Source: Lachnospiraceae bacterium
GTDB taxonomy: Bacteria > Bacillota > Clostridia > Lachnospirales > Lachnospiraceae
NCBI GenBank assembly: GCA_017441585.1
Contig: JAFRWW010000070.1
Span: forward strand, 1-37,262
Length of the DNA: 37,262 nucleotides
Direction of reading: 5' to 3'
Below, in pieces: positions 25,735 to 33,724 of the stretch. Below the pieces are notes generated by a model. That model did not search any database. It saw nothing but the letters and a program-made list of their open reading frames with translations, and was not told where the DNA came from. The position numbers were made by a program, and so were the translations under genes. Every line of letters starts with the position of its first letter. The stretch's first letter is position 1.

Positions 25735-27099
25735 CTATATAAAGATCTCCTCAATACTCGATACCGTATATCCCGCGATCACCACCAGCACCGAATCGCC
25801 GGTCTTCAGATAATCCTGACCGCTGGGGATTATGACCTTGCGGTCCCTGTATATACAGGCTATGAGTGTGTTCTTTTTAAACTTAAGCTCCATAATGGGC
25901 ACGCCCAAAAATGAACCGTCCGTCTTTATCTTAAATTCCAGGGCTTCCGCCTTCTTATCGGCCAGCTTGTACAGATTTTCCACCTCCGAATCCATGCCGG
26001 AATTATATGCCCTGGCAAACCTGAGTATATGCTGGGAAGTCACCTGTCCCGGATAGACCACGCTTCCTATCTTCATCTCACTGATCAGTGAATTAAAGCT
26101 GCTCCTGCTGACTCCCGTCACGGTTTTTGCGCCTGACACCTTTTTCGCATGAAGGGAAAGCAATATATTCTCCTCATCAAAACCCGTAAGGGAAGCAAAA
26201 CCTCCTGCCGTCTCCAGTCCCTCCTCGGACAGCAGATTCCTGTCGGTGGCGTCTCCGTATATAATGGTAGCATTCGGTAATTTTTCCGCCAGTTCTTCAC
26301 ATCTGTCCTTATCCGACTCGATGAGCTTTACATAGGTCTTATAATTTTTCTCCCGCAAAAGAAGCTGCGCCAGATAAAAGGCCGTGTCGCCACCGCCGGC
26401 TATGATCACGTCTTTTACGGGATTTTTCATCATGCCTATCTCGGTAAAAAATTCCGTCGCCTCCGTCCTGTGGACCACCACGGATACCGTATCGTTGGCA
26501 TTGAGGACAAAATGACCGTTGGGGATAAACACTTCCTCATCCCTTTGGACAGTGCAAACCAGCGCATTGGACTTAATGATGCGGGAGGAATCCATGATCA
26601 TCTTTCCTACCAGCACGCAATCCTCATTAAGCGTAAAATGGAAAAGAGCCACATCACCGTTTACAAAGGAATCTACCCTCTCCGCAAAAGGATACTTGAA
26701 TATACTGAATATCTCATCCGCCGCCTTTGAAGAAGGATTGATGAGCATGGCGATGCCGAATTCCCGGCGTAAAAACTCCTGTTCCTCATTATAAATGGGA
26801 TTTCTTATACGTGCTATGGTCTGACAATGTCCGGCTTTTCTGGCCACCACGCAGCAGAGCAGATTTTTCTCATCACTTCCCGTGACTGCGATCAAAAGGT
26901 CGGCCTCCTGAATACCCGCATCCAGCAATATGGTATAATCCACACCGTCTCCCACGATCCCCATAGCGTCTATGGAATCAGTAGTACGATGAAGCCTTGC
27001 CTGATCGGTATCTATTATGGTCAGCTCATGATTTTCATTTGAAAGCTCCTCGGCAAGAGAACTACCCACCTTGCCGCAACCTACAATGATTACTTTCAT
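25735..27099 (-). CDS. trkA: Trk potassium uptake system, regulatory NAD-binding subunit
   Basis: A 454-residue peripheral membrane protein with two RCK_N/RCK_C pairs. The first Rossmann domain begins VIIVGCGKVGSSLAEEL with acidic IIDTD, and RCK_C covers about 140-225. The second begins VIIAGGGDTAFYLAQLL at about 230, followed by the second RCK_C to the end. TrkA forms a ring under TrkH and gates K+ uptake in response to nucleotides. AGAGAGGA precedes the ATG. It is downstream of trkH with 99 nt and one repeat between them. The length and four-domain layout are normal for TrkA. Confidence 0.95.
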   Translation of the reverse strand: MKVIIVGCGKVGSSLAEELSNENHELTIIDTDQARLHRTTDSIDAMGIVGDGVDYTILLDAGIQEADLLIAVTGSDEKNLLCCVVARKAGHCQTIARIRNPIYNEEQEFLRREFGIAMLINPSSKAADEIFSIFKYPFAERVDSFVNGDVALFHFTLNEDCVLVGKMIMDSSRIIKSNALVCTVQRDEEVFIPNGHFVLNANDTVSVVVHRTEATEFFTEIGMMKNPVKDVIIAGGGDTAFYLAQLLLREKNYKTYVKLIESDKDRCEELAEKLPNATIIYGDATDRNLLSEEGLETAGGFASLTGFDEENILLSLHAKKVSGAKTVTGVSRSSFNSLISEMKIGSVVYPGQVTSQHILRFARAYNSGMDSEVENLYKLADKKAEALEFKIKTDGSFLGVPIMELKFKKNTLIACIYRDRKVIIPSGQDYLKTGDSVLVVIAGYTVSSIEEIFI

Positions 27100-27154
27100 A
27101 TCTGTCCTCTCTATACATTTAAGATCCTGATTGTTGCCTCACAACCCCTTGATC

Positions 27155-27186
27155 GTCATCCTGAGGCTTTAGCCGAAGGATCTTTT
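27155..27186. repeat. Family A REP-like repeat between trkH and trkA
   Basis: GTCATCCTGAGGCTTTAGCC begins this copy and GAAGGATCTTTT ends it. It is identical at nearly every base to 24761-24792. It lies within the trkH-trkA operon, so it would be transcribed and could form an RNA hairpin between the two messages. Confidence 0.82.
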
Positions 27187-27198
27187 CGTAATCTGAAC

Positions 27199-28647
27199 TC
27201 ACTTGCTCTCTCTTCCCCGCCAGGTCGCAGGCATGAGCATCACCATCACCGGAAACAGTTCCAGACGACCGGCCAGCATATCAAACATCAGCACAAATTT
27301 TGAAAAGGCACCAAACTCGGCAAAGCTGCCGGTGGGCCCCACCATATCAAGTCCCGGTCCGATATTGTTGATAGCAGAGACCACCGCCGTAAAATTGGTG
27401 GTAAAACTGAAATCATCCACAGAGATCAACAATACCGAAATAAACAGTATCATAAAATAAATTACCAGAAAAACATTGGTGTTTCTCAGCACCTCATGCT
27501 CTATCACATGACCATCCATACGGATCTTTTTTATCTCCCTGGGATGTATGATCAGCGACAGTTCCTTTTTTACCGAACGGCTCAAAATAATAAGCCTGCT
27601 CACCTTTATACCGCCGCCGGTACTGCCGGCACAGGCCCCCATAAACATGAGCAGCACCAGTATCGTCTTTGACAGCATGGGCCATTGGTCAAAATCGGCA
27701 GTTGCATATCCGGTGGTAGTAATGATGGACGCCACCTGAAAAAATGAGTGCCGCAGGCTGTTCCCCCAGGCTCCGTAAATATGGTGGATATTTACCGCTA
27801 TGATAAGCGATGAACCCAAAATGACACCGAGATACCACCTGACTTCCTCTATCTCAAACACTTCCTTGAACTTGCGTGTCATGACCAGGAAATACGCCGA
27901 ATAATTTATACCGCTAAGTATCATGAATATCGTCACGATTATCTGAAGGGCGGGAGAATAAGGTGCGATAGAGTCACATTTTATACCGAAACCACCGGTA
28001 CCCACTGTACCAAAGGTAGTGATCAGTGAATCAAACAAAGGCATACCGAACATGATCAGGGTCCCTATCTCCGCAACCGTAAGGATGATGTACATGCCAT
28101 ACAAAATCTTGGCCGTATCCTTTACATGAGGTACCAGCTTGCTCACCGAAGGTCCCGGGCTCTCCGCCTTCATCAGATTCATGGTGGATCCGCCCATCAT
28201 GGGCAGGATGGCCATGATAAATACAAAAACACCCATACCTCCGATCCAGTGAGTAAAACTCCTCCAGAACTGCGTGGCATGAGTGAGTATCTCCACATTG
28301 GTACATATGCTCGCCCCGGTGGTGGTAAAGCCGGAAATAGTCTCAAAAAGGGCGTCCACATAGAAAGGAATATCGCCGCAAAGACACATGGGCAGTGCAC
28401 CGAACACCGACATGATGATCCAGCTTAGGGCCACCGAAACAAAACCCTCTCTGGTATACAGCATCATCTCCTCCGGCTTTTTATGCCCGAGAATCATACC
28501 GCATACCAGACTGAGGATAGCAGCACCTAAAAAATATAAGCCCGACGATTCCCCGTATATAAAGCCCACCACTGCCGGCAGCAGCAAAAAGACCGCTTCA
28601 AACTTGAGAACCGAGCCGAGTATATACAATATCATCAGGTAATTCAT
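27199..28647 (-). CDS. trkH: Trk/Ktr-type potassium transporter membrane subunit
   Basis: A 482-residue polytopic protein of the TrkH/TrkG/KtrB superfamily. The four pore-loop segments can be seen: ETISGFTTTGASIC, FGTVGTGGFGIKC, ITTTGYATADF and NNIGPGLDMVG, each with the key filter Gly. It forms the K+-translocating dimer in the membrane and partners TrkA. The start ATG lies 1 nt past the stop of the YhcH-family gene, so translation is probably coupled. The gene order is yhcH-like, trkH, trkA. The length is the usual one for TrkH. Confidence 0.95.
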   Translation of the reverse strand: MNYLMILYILGSVLKFEAVFLLLPAVVGFIYGESSGLYFLGAAILSLVCGMILGHKKPEEMMLYTREGFVSVALSWIIMSVFGALPMCLCGDIPFYVDALFETISGFTTTGASICTNVEILTHATQFWRSFTHWIGGMGVFVFIMAILPMMGGSTMNLMKAESPGPSVSKLVPHVKDTAKILYGMYIILTVAEIGTLIMFGMPLFDSLITTFGTVGTGGFGIKCDSIAPYSPALQIIVTIFMILSGINYSAYFLVMTRKFKEVFEIEEVRWYLGVILGSSLIIAVNIHHIYGAWGNSLRHSFFQVASIITTTGYATADFDQWPMLSKTILVLLMFMGACAGSTGGGIKVSRLIILSRSVKKELSLIIHPREIKKIRMDGHVIEHEVLRNTNVFLVIYFMILFISVLLISVDDFSFTTNFTAVVSAINNIGPGLDMVGPTGSFAEFGAFSKFVLMFDMLAGRLELFPVMVMLMPATWRGRESK

Positions 28648-28648
28648 A

Positions 28649-29113
28649 TTATTTAATAAGGCTTTCTCTTACCTTTATTACAGCCTTGTGTATGTCCATA
28701 CTCTGTGAGTCGGTACAGTTGGGACGATGGATATCATTAGTAAAATAGATGGTAAAATCACCGGCCTTGAGATGAACAAACTGCTCATTCTCCACATCAT
28801 CATAAAAGATGTTGTCCTTACCCTCTACCTGCTTGCCCACGGCAGATGCTGTCAGAGGCGCATATCCCTGCATCTCCTCTCCGCTCATCAAAAACTGTAT
28901 ATCGATATAGTTTCCGTGACTCTCTGCCTTTTTCTCGGAGACAAGACCCGTAGTCTGATCCTGTACCAGCGCAAAGATATCATCTCCCTCGATTTCATAT
29001 CTGCCCACGGGAAGCTTCTTAAAATCCTCGGTGGACATGAAATCGATTGCCTTCTGAATAGCTGCGGGATACTCAAATTTACCCTTCAATGCATTAAGTG
29101 ATGAAAAAATCAT
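28649..29113 (-). CDS. YhcH/YjgK/YiaL family protein (DUF386)
   Basis: A 154-residue cupin-like protein, the family's normal length. It has SHGNYIDIQFLMSGEE in the middle with the conserved His, Asp and Glu, and AGDFTIYFTNDIHRPN near the C-terminus with the conserved His. These residues bind a metal in YhcH-type structures. Relatives are linked to sialic acid, galactoside or hexuronate use (EbgC, NanQ), but no sugar genes are near. Here it is the first gene before trkH, whose start is 1 nt away. AGGAGGAGA precedes the ATG. Its presence in a potassium operon is odd, and its function here is open. Confidence 0.88.
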   Translation of the reverse strand: MIFSSLNALKGKFEYPAAIQKAIDFMSTEDFKKLPVGRYEIEGDDIFALVQDQTTGLVSEKKAESHGNYIDIQFLMSGEEMQGYAPLTASAVGKQVEGKDNIFYDDVENEQFVHLKAGDFTIYFTNDIHRPNCTDSQSMDIHKAVIKVRESLIK

Positions 29114-29154
29114 GACTTTCTCCTCCTAAATTCATGTAAAAAAACACTTCCTAT

Positions 29155-29208
29155 ACGATACCACAAATCCGCACTTTTCGCAATTGTAACCATTTTATCG
29201 ATTGTTAC
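29155..29208 (-). promoter_or_regulatory. Candidate promoter and upstream inverted repeat for the yhcH-trkH-trkA unit
   Basis: On the minus strand, TTGCGA (29178-29183) and TATCGT (29155-29160) are 17 bases apart. Immediately upstream, GTAACCAT (29186-29193) and ATTGTTAC (29201-29208) form an inverted repeat matching at 7 of 8 positions, placed where an activator could bind. Both are tentative. Confidence 0.4.
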
Positions 29209-29271
29209 TTTACAGTCTTTTCTTACTCAATTTGAGATCATTATAATGACTTCGATGGATATTTGCTTTTA

Positions 29272-29316
29272 TTTTTGTTCCTTAATTGTCATTTTTTTAC
29301 AGTTAAGGAGCAAAAA
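29272..29316. repeat. 14-bp inverted repeat in the 29.1-29.6 kb gap
   Basis: TTTTTGTTCCTTAA (29272-29285) and TTAAGGAGCAAAAA (29303-29316) pair at 13 of 14 positions around a 17-base loop. Neither side is followed by a T-run, so it is not an ordinary terminator. A perfect plus-strand TATAAT lies at 29242-29247, but I see no good -35 element. Confidence 0.7.
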
Positions 29317-29337
29317 CTAAATTTGCGCGCATAAATA

Positions 29338-29361
29338 AAAAGCCTTTCAAAAAAGACTTTT
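29338..29361 (-). terminator. AT-rich hairpin, possible terminator
   Basis: On the minus strand, AAAAGTCTTT and AAAGGCTTTT form a 10-bp stem with one G-U pair and a 4-base loop, followed by TATTTAT. The stem is weak and the tract is broken by A, so termination is uncertain. No gene ends immediately before it. Confidence 0.35.
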
Positions 29362-29417
29362 CACTCCGTAATTTCCGGGTTTATCATTGTATTTCTATCC
29401 ACCATGATATATAACGC

Positions 29418-29437
29418 AAGTAGGGAATTCCCTACTT
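29418..29437. promoter_or_regulatory. 20-bp perfect palindrome upstream of a small ORF
   Basis: AAGTAGGGAATTCCCTACTT is a perfect 20-base palindrome. It ends 7 bases before the AGGAGGT of the plus-strand small ORF. It could be an operator or a transcript hairpin that controls that ribosome binding site. Confidence 0.75.
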
Positions 29438-29458
29438 TCCATACAGGAGGTAATCACA

Positions 29459-29563
29459 ATGAATTCAGATACATTTGTAGACAATACCAGCTGCGCTCTC
29501 CTCTCTGCCCCGGGCATCCGGTATAAAATTGTTATTCTGTTCCATAAATCCACCTTGAAATGA
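29459..29563 (+). CDS. Possible 34-residue small protein behind a perfect Shine-Dalgarno
   Basis: ATG at 29459 is preceded by AGGAGGT (29445-29451) at a 7-base distance, the best plus-strand ribosome binding site in this half of the window. The frame encodes 34 residues, starting MNSDTFVDNTSCALLS and ending FHKSTLK. The stop is at 29561-29563, abutting the terminator of the gene on the other strand. I recognise no family. It may be a real small peptide, a leader peptide or the 5' remnant of a gene whose rest was lost. It is the only plus-strand coding candidate right of 3.1 kb. Confidence 0.4.
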   Translation: MNSDTFVDNTSCALLSAPGIRYKIVILFHKSTLK

Positions 29564-29593
29564 AAAAGCGGCAGTTCATTTAAGATCTGCCGC
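29563..29593 (-). terminator. Rho-independent terminator of the Rpn-type gene
   Basis: On the minus strand a perfect 7-bp stem GCGGCAG/CTGCCGC (29568-29574 with 29587-29593) around a 12-base loop is followed by TTTTT. It begins 27 nt past the stop of the nuclease gene. Confidence 0.85.
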
Positions 29594-29620
29594 ATATGCT
29601 TAATCAATCTTATCAAGCTA

Positions 29621-30502
29621 CTAAGCCCAATACTGATTCACTTTGCTTTCTGCAATCGACGAAGGGATATTAAACTTTGAAGCAACTCTTTGAATAGCAT
29701 CAGATATTGAGGCCCCAAAAAACTGACATTCATCTACAGTCGCCTTGATCTCCGATTCCTTCTTCTCATTTGCAACATATCTATCCATAACTTCCTGTTC
29801 ATCATATAAAGCGATCATAATATCAATCACCTCCTTCGACCTTGACTCCAGATAATCCTTCAAAACGTTACGATCCTTACAGATCTTTATAGTCTCCTCT
29901 ATGGCTTTACGCGTCCTGCCGTGTATCTTAACCTGCTCGTTCAGCACCTGAGTAAACACAATATACTGAGTGATAATATCCCCGGATTCACCGGATGTTA
30001 AGACCTTAACCTTAGCATCAACAGCAACATCTTTTCCAGCAAAGAACTCATCCTTGAGGGATATCTGCTTCGGAACGCTCTTCTTATCACCGGTATATAT
30101 GACATACAGTTCCGGCTCAGGGATTTCTACTTTTACTGACCTATAAAGATCCACTCCGTTTTCAGTGAAATACTGATTTAATGTTTCCATCAGATACATC
30201 AATGTACGGATCAGGATATTTACCGACCATGTCGACTGTGCTTCAACAAGAACAAGCAATCTATTTCCCACTCGGAAACCAAGATCATTATACTGATTAT
30301 TCGTAAGCACGTTATTTATCGTGACATCAAAAATATCCTGTTCAGTTGTCACTGTATCCTCGGGATGCAGCGCTCTGTACAGCTGTATCAGATAATGTGT
30401 ATTCCCAAACAGATCTGTAAATACGCTATCCTTTGCGGTATGCTTTACATACGATGCACCGGCATCACCTGTGGCCTGCTCCACCTTTTGATTCTGTTCC
30501 AA
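29621..30502 (-). CDS. Rpn-type PD-(D/E)XK nuclease family (recombination-promoting nuclease/putative transposase)
   Basis: A 293-residue protein of the Rpn/PF12784 type. The N-terminal half has DSVFTDLFGN, then the PD-(D/E)XK core with QYNDLGFRV (Asp near residue 73) and LVLVEAQSTWS (Glu-x-Gln near 88-90), followed by a helical stretch IRTLMYLMETLNQYF. The C-terminal part is helical and ends with a small HTH-like segment (SDAIQRVASKFNIPSS). Relatives promote RecA-independent recombination by nicking DNA and are often numerous in gut Firmicutes. The start looks to be TTG, with AGGTGG six bases upstream; no ATG is better placed. It is a single gene with a strong terminator and no terminal inverted repeats of its own that I can see. 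Confidence 0.87.
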   Translation of the reverse strand: MEQNQKVEQATGDAGASYVKHTAKDSVFTDLFGNTHYLIQLYRALHPEDTVTTEQDIFDVTINNVLTNNQYNDLGFRVGNRLLVLVEAQSTWSVNILIRTLMYLMETLNQYFTENGVDLYRSVKVEIPEPELYVIYTGDKKSVPKQISLKDEFFAGKDVAVDAKVKVLTSGESGDIITQYIVFTQVLNEQVKIHGRTRKAIEETIKICKDRNVLKDYLESRSKEVIDIMIALYDEQEVMDRYVANEKKESEIKATVDECQFFGASISDAIQRVASKFNIPSSIAESKVNQYWA

Positions 30503-30583
30503 TCCTGACCACCTCTTTCCTTCATACCTTCAAACACACTATTATTTGGTTTCATCATAACAAAAACACAGCCTGTTTTCAAG

Positions 30584-30606
30584 AAAAAACCCTATCCCCC
30601 GGTTTT
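30584..30606 (-). terminator. Weak candidate terminator at the end of the PP2C/Sel1 cluster
   Basis: On the minus strand, AAAACC and GGTTTT pair around a G-rich loop, and the 3' arm runs on into TTTTTTC. It begins about 20 nt past the stop of the 516-residue gene. The stem is only 6 bp, so this is tentative. Confidence 0.3.
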
Positions 30607-30625
30607 CTTCTGTTTTCTTCCGGCT

Positions 30626-32176
30626 CTAGTCCTCAAGCCCGGTCATCTGGGCATTTTCATAACCATATCTTACAAGCGAACCTTCCCCGATAAACTCTCT
30701 TTCCTTCCGAGAGTATTCCTCATAAGTGACCATCTTATCATCTACAGAATACTGCATCATATATTCATCATCTATCGGATACTGCATATCCGGATACTCA
30801 TCATAATAAACATAATCCTTTGATATCTCTCTGAAAGTTGTTTCCCCAAGAAAAATCTCCCGATCTTCCGTCAATTTGAAATATTTTTCTTCTCCGCTAC
30901 CGCCCTGATAGAATCCATCCTGTACAACATGAGAATCCAGATTCACATACATATGTGAGTTTTCCCCGTATTGCCCCAGTTTAATAAGCTCTCCGTTATG
31001 GTATGTATACACATGAACCTGCGAAGAATGACAATCGCCATCGTATATCAAAAGCTCCGGTATCCCGCTTCCATTTACATCCAAAAGATAATACCCATTT
31101 ATTAAACTATCCTCTGTTTTTTCCTTTATATATTTCGTTCTGTAAGCCTCTAAAATCTCAGGATGATCCTTAAGTATATCTCTCACATCCTCCGGAGCCT
31201 TTTCTTCATCATCCGGATCCTTATCTTTATTTCTATAACATCTCTCTCTATACGGACCTTCAGAGAGGACCAGCATAGAAGTCTTAACAGGATCCCTAAA
31301 ATCCATTCCAACCTCCACCTGTTCTGTATCCCCCATGTCCTTTTTCATTTTATCCTCAAACATATCGGCATCCATACTGTACTGATCACCAGGCAGATCA
31401 AACACATTAGAAAAAGAACTGCTGTAATAAACCCGGGTTCCATCTATACCTTCATGAACAGGAAAACCACCATAATACTTCTTACCATCCCGAAAATATG
31501 CATTCACCAGCTTAGTCACACCATGATCGATCTCGGATATCATCTTAAGCATTCTTCCATTTGACGGATATTCACTCATCATGCGATTCCCTTTTCTGCT
31601 AAATACCAGACTTCCCTTTGAAGAAAATTCTCCTAAATCCACTTCAGACATTTTTACCCGGTCAAAAGTCATTACCCTCACCGCATCATCAAAAAATGTT
31701 CCTCTCGAAATAAACAGTTCAGGGATATTATCTGCATCAACAAAATCCAGTCGGACATATAACTCCGGCTTATACGCACCCATCCCCATATTCTCACAAA
31801 AATCCTCTGAATGAAGAAGCTCATCATATCTGTCAAGCGCCATAAGCGCAACATCATGATCCGGCTCCCCCATGATACTCTCTCTGTATTGTGGAAGCAT
31901 CTCCTCCCATGTTGTAAAACTCAACATGCGATCAGGTTCTACCACTTCCCATTCTAAATCATTTTGTGAATCCGTTCCGCTTGTACCTTCCGATGCCGCA
32001 TTGGCACTTTCACCCCCATTGTCCCCGATATCACTGTCTGACGAGCCATCTGTCTCCAGATCATACTCAATCACCGGCAGCTTATTTTTTGCATTTAAAA
32101 GACAGCCATACACCACTGCAGCGGTTATGACTGTCAATTCAACTGTTACTATTCCAATAAAAACAGATTTTTTCAT
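30626..32176 (-). CDS. Envelope-anchored protein with two FG-GAP/EF-hand-like segments
   Basis: A 516-residue protein with an N-terminal hydrophobic helix (about 4-24) ending VYGC. Cys25 could be lipidated, but Glu13 inside the helix makes a plain membrane anchor as likely. An acidic Ser/Asp linker follows. Two segments have the Asp/Asn-rich 'calcium loop then PEL' pattern seen in FG-GAP/VCBS-type proteins: VDADNIPELFISRG and LDVNGSGIPELLIYDGD, each followed by a VHVYTYHNGEL-like strand. The body therefore faces outside the membrane. The family is not recognised. It is the last gene of the cluster, with a 103-nt gap and a palindrome before it, so it may have its own promoter. Confidence 0.75.
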   Translation of the reverse strand: MKKSVFIGIVTVELTVITAAVVYGCLLNAKNKLPVIEYDLETDGSSDSDIGDNGGESANAASEGTSGTDSQNDLEWEVVEPDRMLSFTTWEEMLPQYRESIMGEPDHDVALMALDRYDELLHSEDFCENMGMGAYKPELYVRLDFVDADNIPELFISRGTFFDDAVRVMTFDRVKMSEVDLGEFSSKGSLVFSRKGNRMMSEYPSNGRMLKMISEIDHGVTKLVNAYFRDGKKYYGGFPVHEGIDGTRVYYSSSFSNVFDLPGDQYSMDADMFEDKMKKDMGDTEQVEVGMDFRDPVKTSMLVLSEGPYRERCYRNKDKDPDDEEKAPEDVRDILKDHPEILEAYRTKYIKEKTEDSLINGYYLLDVNGSGIPELLIYDGDCHSSQVHVYTYHNGELIKLGQYGENSHMYVNLDSHVVQDGFYQGGSGEEKYFKLTEDREIFLGETTFREISKDYVYYDEYPDMQYPIDDEYMMQYSVDDKMVTYEEYSRKEREFIGEGSLVRYGYENAQMTGLED

Positions 32177-32186
32177 AATTCTGTAT

Positions 32187-32204
32187 CAAACAACCAGTTG
32201 TTTG
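32187..32204. promoter_or_regulatory. Near-perfect 18-bp palindrome before the 516-residue gene
   Basis: CAAACAAC and GTTGTTTG face each other across two bases. It lies 10 bases upstream of the ATG on the minus strand, where a ribosome binding site would be expected; none is obvious. It may be an operator or a hairpin that limits translation. Confidence 0.55.
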
Positions 32205-32279
32205 GCATAAACAAACACTTTTATAATAATACTGACAAAATCACCTGTCCTGATTTCATATCCCCCCCATTACATATTA

Positions 32280-33506
32280 CTATATAACCTCATAATCCTC
32301 CCATTCAGGATTCGGAATGATCTCAACAAAATCATTGATATTGTCAATAAACATACCCTCGTATATATAAATATACACCCACAAACGTTTTTCTTTATCA
32401 AGCTTATAAAAACTCATATGAAGCATAAATAAGGTCATGCCCTTATAAGAATAGTAAACCCTTTCATTAAAGGTCTTTAGATACTTTTTATCCTCTTTGA
32501 TCTCCTCATCATACACATTAGAGATCGGTCTGATAACTCTCGGCTCTCCTTGAACCCATTTATAGTAATAATCGTCTCGTTTATATACAAAGAGCTTCCT
32601 CTCCCAGATCTCTCCGGACTCTACATCCCTGAATCGTTCAGTCCTTTCATTCCAGAATCTATATTCACCACCACAAAAAACTACATGATAGATCCTTATC
32701 CTGTAATCAGGGAATAATCGATTCAATATCTTCACCTTTGACCTTAATTCTGATACGATCTCTTTCGTCTTATCAAAAAATAAGTCTTTAATCTCACTTT
32801 GATCTACAAAAAGACAAAAAACTCCTCTCTTATTATGAGTTATGCTTTCGGTCATACTCAAAAGAACAAACAAAAGCACACAATTATATCCATAAATAAA
32901 GTCTTCATACTTCCAAAACGCAAAGTATTTCCCTCGTATTCTTCCGGAATAAAAATCAATTTTTCCCTGATAAAAACACGTCTTTACCTTATCCTCAAAT
33001 GTCTCGAGAGGATGAACCGGATCCAGCGCCGGAAAAGTATCATGATATGCCATATACTCAGATACCGCATCCTCAATAATACTATCAAATAATGCTTTCT
33101 TCTCCGCATCCAGACTATTATATAATCGCCTGACAGCATCTCCCCAAAAATGTCCTGCTCCACGATGATCAAATCTGTCTATATCACGAAGCCTGTACTC
33201 TCGGACCTGTTGTTCAGGCAGCCATATTACACGCCCAAGCGTGCTTTTTCCATTGATAATCTCCTTAGTTTCACACTCAATCCACCATTTTGCAAACCCA
33301 TCTCCGTCTTTGCCATATTTATACATCTTTTCCAATGTATTAAATGCCGGTCTCTTCAGAATGACATCTTCAGATGTTAAATAATATCGATCCTGTTCAG
33401 GATTGGGACCATTTTCGGAAACATCAATCTTATCCGTTTCCAAAATGCAATCAAACAATCCTTTTGTATCTCTATACTTTACTTTAAGAATATCCGGAAG
33501 ACTCAT
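32280..33506 (-). CDS. Unrecognised 408-residue protein of the PP2C/Sel1 cluster
   Basis: A 408-residue protein rich in Tyr, Trp, Phe and charged residues, with no signal peptide. There is one moderately hydrophobic stretch (YNCVLLFVLLSM, about residues 207-218), probably buried rather than membrane spanning. The C-terminus is strongly acidic and aromatic (IIPNPEWEDYEVI). I recognise no domain or catalytic motif. AAGG lies within the end of the preceding gene, and the ATG is 4 nt past its stop, so translation is likely coupled. Cytosolic location is inferred. Possible roles include an enzyme or an immunity/effector-type protein, without evidence for either. Confidence 0.75.
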   Translation of the reverse strand: MSLPDILKVKYRDTKGLFDCILETDKIDVSENGPNPEQDRYYLTSEDVILKRPAFNTLEKMYKYGKDGDGFAKWWIECETKEIINGKSTLGRVIWLPEQQVREYRLRDIDRFDHRGAGHFWGDAVRRLYNSLDAEKKALFDSIIEDAVSEYMAYHDTFPALDPVHPLETFEDKVKTCFYQGKIDFYSGRIRGKYFAFWKYEDFIYGYNCVLLFVLLSMTESITHNKRGVFCLFVDQSEIKDLFFDKTKEIVSELRSKVKILNRLFPDYRIRIYHVVFCGGEYRFWNERTERFRDVESGEIWERKLFVYKRDDYYYKWVQGEPRVIRPISNVYDEEIKEDKKYLKTFNERVYYSYKGMTLFMLHMSFYKLDKEKRLWVYIYIYEGMFIDNINDFVEIIPNPEWEDYEVI

Positions 33507-33510
33507 ATTT

Positions 33511-33720
33511 CTACCTTTCCACTGATTTCATATCCAGCTGCTCATCATTATACAAAGTCCACGTAACTCCTCCGGCTGCATTGTTGCTTTCATATCCGTC
33601 ATGATACTCAATAATATCAACAAAACCATATGGTATAAATATTCTATTGCCATACACCGTCTCTGCCATCCTTACGAACATCAGCACATCCGATACTGCA
33701 TCCCAGTCCATATTATCCAC
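33511..33720 (-). CDS. Small unrecognised protein, 69 residues
   Basis: A 69-residue acidic protein (begins MDNMDWDAVSDVLMF, contains GVTWTLYNDEQLDM) with a predicted helix then beta strands and no membrane segment. It lies 4 nt behind the lipoprotein gene and 4 nt before the 408-residue gene, a spacing that argues for a real gene in the operon. It may be a stand-alone domain or the remains of a longer protein. I recognise no family. Confidence 0.55.
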   Translation of the reverse strand: MDNMDWDAVSDVLMFVRMAETVYGNRIFIPYGFVDIIEYHDGYESNNAAGGVTWTLYNDEQLDMKSVER

Positions 33721-33724
33721 CGTC

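Noticed and set aside
24721..27186. CRISPR array
   Set aside because: The repeats are irregularly spaced, occur in both orientations and are separated by genes, so they are dispersed palindromic repeats, not an array.
29395..29616. 73-codon minus-strand frame past the Rpn-type gene
   Set aside because: It runs through the Rho-independent terminator at 29563-29593 and the palindrome, has no ribosome binding site, and its composition is not protein-like.
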